This document shows positions 62,308 to 64,000 of a DNA stretch of 64,000 nucleotides, one piece after another. How positions within the stretch are numbered: the first letter of the stretch is position 1; each line of letters opens with the position of its first letter. Origin of the DNA: Rariglobus hedericola. GTDB taxonomy: Bacteria; Verrucomicrobiota; Verrucomicrobiia; Opitutales; Opitutaceae. The position numbers were made by a program, and so were the translations under genes. The stretch spans positions 124,001 through 188,000 of the forward strand of contig NZ_VMBG01000003.1 of the NCBI RefSeq assembly GCF_007559335.1. The letters are read 5' to 3'. The notes under the pieces were generated by a model. That model searched no databases and had not been told where the DNA came from. It saw nothing but the letters and a program-made list of their open reading frames with translations.

Positions 62308-63237
62308 ATGAAAATCCTCCTCACCGGTGCTTCCGGTCTTGTCGGCAGCGCCTTCGCCCAAGCCGCCACCCGCCGCGGCCATCAAGTCACCGGCCTCGTC
62401 GGCAACCACCCCGGCTCCGTCCCCGGTCTCGCCGCCCAACGCACCGCCGATCTCACCGACGAAGCCGCGCTCACCGCGACCGTCCTCGAACTGTTTCCCG
62501 ACGCCATCGTCAACTGCGCCGCGATCTCCGAGCCCGCCCAGTGCGATGCCGATCCGGCCCGCGCCCAAGCCCTCAACGTTGCCTTGCCCGCCACGCTGGC
62601 ACGTCTCGCCAATCACCTCAGCGCACGTCTGGTCCACCTCTCCTCCGAACAGGTTTTCGACGGCACGAGCCCCGCGCCCTACACGGTCAAAAGCCCCGTC
62701 AAACCGATCAACCTCTACGCCCGCCAGAAGGTCGAAAGCGAACGCCTCGTCCACACCGCCGCGCCCGATTTCGCCATCACGCTCCGCGCCCCGCTGCTCA
62801 CCGGTAACAGCCTCACCGGAAAACGCAGCCTCCACGAACGCCTCTTTGCCGACTGGTCGGCCGGCAAGACCCCCAAGGTCTATACCGACGAATTCCGCCA
62901 ACCCTGCACCGCCTCAAACCTCTCCGATCTCATGGTCGAGCTGCTCGAGCGCAACGACGCCCGCGGCGTGTTTCACTGGGCCGGCGCCGACACCCTATCG
63001 CGTTACGAACTCGCCCGCCGCATCCGCGCGCATTTCAAGCTGAGCGACACCGCCGCCCCGCTCGAAACCATCACCCGCGACGGCGATCCACGCGCCGCCT
63101 CGAAGCGCCAGGCCAGCCTCGCCCTCGACCTGAAACCTCTTGCCGGCGTGGTCAAAACGCCCATCGAAACCTTCGCCGCCCAACTCGACCAGTTCATCAT
63201 CCCACCCGCCTATCGCGCGTGGTATTTCAGCGCATGA
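62308..63237 (+). CDS. RmlD-like dTDP-4-dehydrorhamnose reductase family protein
   Basis: 309 residues of extended SDR type. NAD(P) loop KILLTGASGLVGSAFAQAA, then FPDAIVNCAAISEPAQCDAD, the serine in LSSEQVFDG and the Tyr-Lys pair in NLYARQKVESERL. It matches the RmlD/MAT2B-like substrate-binding family; the rhamnose pathway genes (rmlA, B, C) are not here, so the substrate may be different. The gene overlaps the next by 4 bases (ATGA). Confidence 0.86.
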   Translation: MKILLTGASGLVGSAFAQAATRRGHQVTGLVGNHPGSVPGLAAQRTADLTDEAALTATVLELFPDAIVNCAAISEPAQCDADPARAQALNVALPATLARLANHLSARLVHLSSEQVFDGTSPAPYTVKSPVKPINLYARQKVESERLVHTAAPDFAITLRAPLLTGNSLTGKRSLHERLFADWSAGKTPKVYTDEFRQPCTASNLSDLMVELLERNDARGVFHWAGADTLSRYELARRIRAHFKLSDTAAPLETITRDGDPRAASKRQASLALDLKPLAGVVKTPIETFAAQLDQFIIPPAYRAWYFSA

Positions 63238-63965
63238 TTTTAGATCTGCTGCCCACGCGCACCGCGGGAGCCGCCGAAAACATGGCGGCGGATTTCCTTC
63301 TGCTGCAGCGCTACCCCGAAAGCACGCACGCCCGCTTCCGTCACTACGACTGGCGCGGCCCCGCCTTTACCTTCGGCTACAGCCAGAAAATCGCCTACGT
63401 CCGCGCACAACTCGCCACCCTCGCGCCCGATGAACACCTCGACCTCACCCGCCGCCCCACCGGCGGCGGCGTGGTCGACCACCGCGACGACTGGACCTTT
63501 GCCCTCGTGATCCCGCGCGGCCACGCGCTCTACGACGCGCGGGCCACGGAGAGTTACCGCCAGATCCACGCCGACCTCACCGCCGCCCTACGCGACCAAG
63601 GCCAGCCCGTCATCCTCAAGGAACGCTGCGAGCCCGCTGCAGAAGGCGCTGCCTGCGAACCCGGTCCGACCGTCTGCTTCACGCGCCCCGAACTCTATGA
63701 CGTCATCCACGCCGACACCGGCGCCAAGGTCGCGGGCGCCGCGCAGAAACGCACCAAGCACGGCCTGCTTTTCCAAGGTAGCATCGCCAAGACCGTGCTC
63801 GCTCCGACGATGGACTGGGACGCCTTCGAGGAAGCCTTCACCGCCCGCCTGGCCACCACGCTCGGCGCCGAAGCCGTGCCCACGCCCTGGCCCGAGTTTG
63901 CCGAGGGCGAACACGACGGCCTCACCGAACAATACACGTCCACCGAGTGGATCGAGTATCGTTAG
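63234..63965 (+). CDS. Lipoate-protein ligase A-like protein
   Basis: 243 residues. The biotin/lipoate ligase fold is seen in PTRTAGAAENMAADFLLLQR, FTFGYSQKIAYVRAQL, the RRPTGGGVVDH loop (the RRxxGGG motif) and the lysine in GAKVAGAAQKRTKHGLLFQG, which is typical of LplA. Such enzymes attach lipoate or octanoate to E2 or GcvH proteins. The pocket is not identifiable enough to distinguish transferase from ligase. ATG 63234 overlaps the previous stop (ATGA), so the pair is coupled. Confidence 0.8.
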   Translation: MILDLLPTRTAGAAENMAADFLLLQRYPESTHARFRHYDWRGPAFTFGYSQKIAYVRAQLATLAPDEHLDLTRRPTGGGVVDHRDDWTFALVIPRGHALYDARATESYRQIHADLTAALRDQGQPVILKERCEPAAEGAACEPGPTVCFTRPELYDVIHADTGAKVAGAAQKRTKHGLLFQGSIAKTVLAPTMDWDAFEEAFTARLATTLGAEAVPTPWPEFAEGEHDGLTEQYTSTEWIEYR

Positions 63966-64000
63966 GCCGGCGACTCACCCCAGCTTCACCAACTGCCCGG

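Noticed and set aside
63975-64000. Possible end of a minus-strand gene (GQLVKLG and stop) at the right edge
   Set aside because: Only about eight codons are visible; too short to support a gene.
1-64000. tRNA, rRNA or CRISPR elements
   Set aside because: I saw no cloverleaf ends, rRNA-like sequence or regularly spaced repeats on either strand; reading by eye could miss a degenerate small RNA.

Overview
The window is GC-rich, densely coding chromosomal DNA with no rRNA, tRNA, CRISPR array or intact transposase that I can see. The gene content suggests a Verrucomicrobiota bacterium of Opitutaceae type: a GH88 unsaturated glucuronyl hydrolase, a fused SCOT, a SEL1-repeat protein, many SDR oxidoreductases, PAS/GAF histidine kinases, secreted proteins of unknown function, and few strong Shine-Dalgarno sites. 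This is inference from gene style; no marker gene settles it.

Layout. 1-3.6 kb: a KaiC-like ATPase cut by the left edge, facing a run of three + strand genes (DUF1919, a BioH-like esterase, BioC). 3.7-11.4 kb: a GDSL hydrolase; an SDR pair divergent from an AraC regulator; a scar where a dps end and an SDR end are fused head to head; a divergent TetR/SDR pair; two alpha/beta hydrolases. 11.6-20.5 kb: a membrane-anchored C39-type protease, a histidine-kinase remnant, a secreted protein, a secreted esterase, a rhomboid with a helical tail, an 809-residue SEL1 protein, DUF5069 and VOC proteins.

20.7-26.5 kb: a ketone-body module. A GntP-type permease converges on a thiolase - fused SCOT - 3-hydroxybutyrate dehydrogenase operon, which together can import 3-hydroxybutyrate and convert it through acetoacetate and acetoacetyl-CoA to acetyl-CoA. 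26.7-35.7 kb: an accessory stretch with a secreted protein, DUF3892, an MFS carrier, a lipoprotein hydrolase, a GbsR-like/MBOAT/small-membrane-protein operon behind a perfect 24-bp palindrome, another secreted protein, a VOC protein, a second rhomboid and a toxin-antitoxin pair, with a short dispersed repeat scattered between them.

35.8-44.6 kb: a complete RND efflux cassette (adaptor, pump, outer-membrane factor) with its TetR regulator. Matching operator-like sites lie before both the regulator and the adaptor, and an SDR and an MFS carrier follow. 44.7-49.7 kb: a PfpI/DJ-1 protein, a DUF2330 membrane protein and topoisomerase III. The last ~20 codons of topB are duplicated on the far side of the DUF2330 gene, a sign of an insertion or exchange event. 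50-62.3 kb: a signalling-rich stretch with a 1,581-residue hybrid kinase carrying a THI5/NMT1-like sensor, a single-domain response regulator, two smaller kinases (one with a degenerate receiver), GH88, an M20 peptidase, a DUF985 cupin and PdxH. 62.3-64 kb: an RmlD-like reductase overlapping a lipoate ligase-like gene.

The most notable signals are the topB 3'-end duplication, the dps/SDR double-truncation scar, the GbsR-like palindrome operon, and the repeats and gene remnants that mark past rearrangements.
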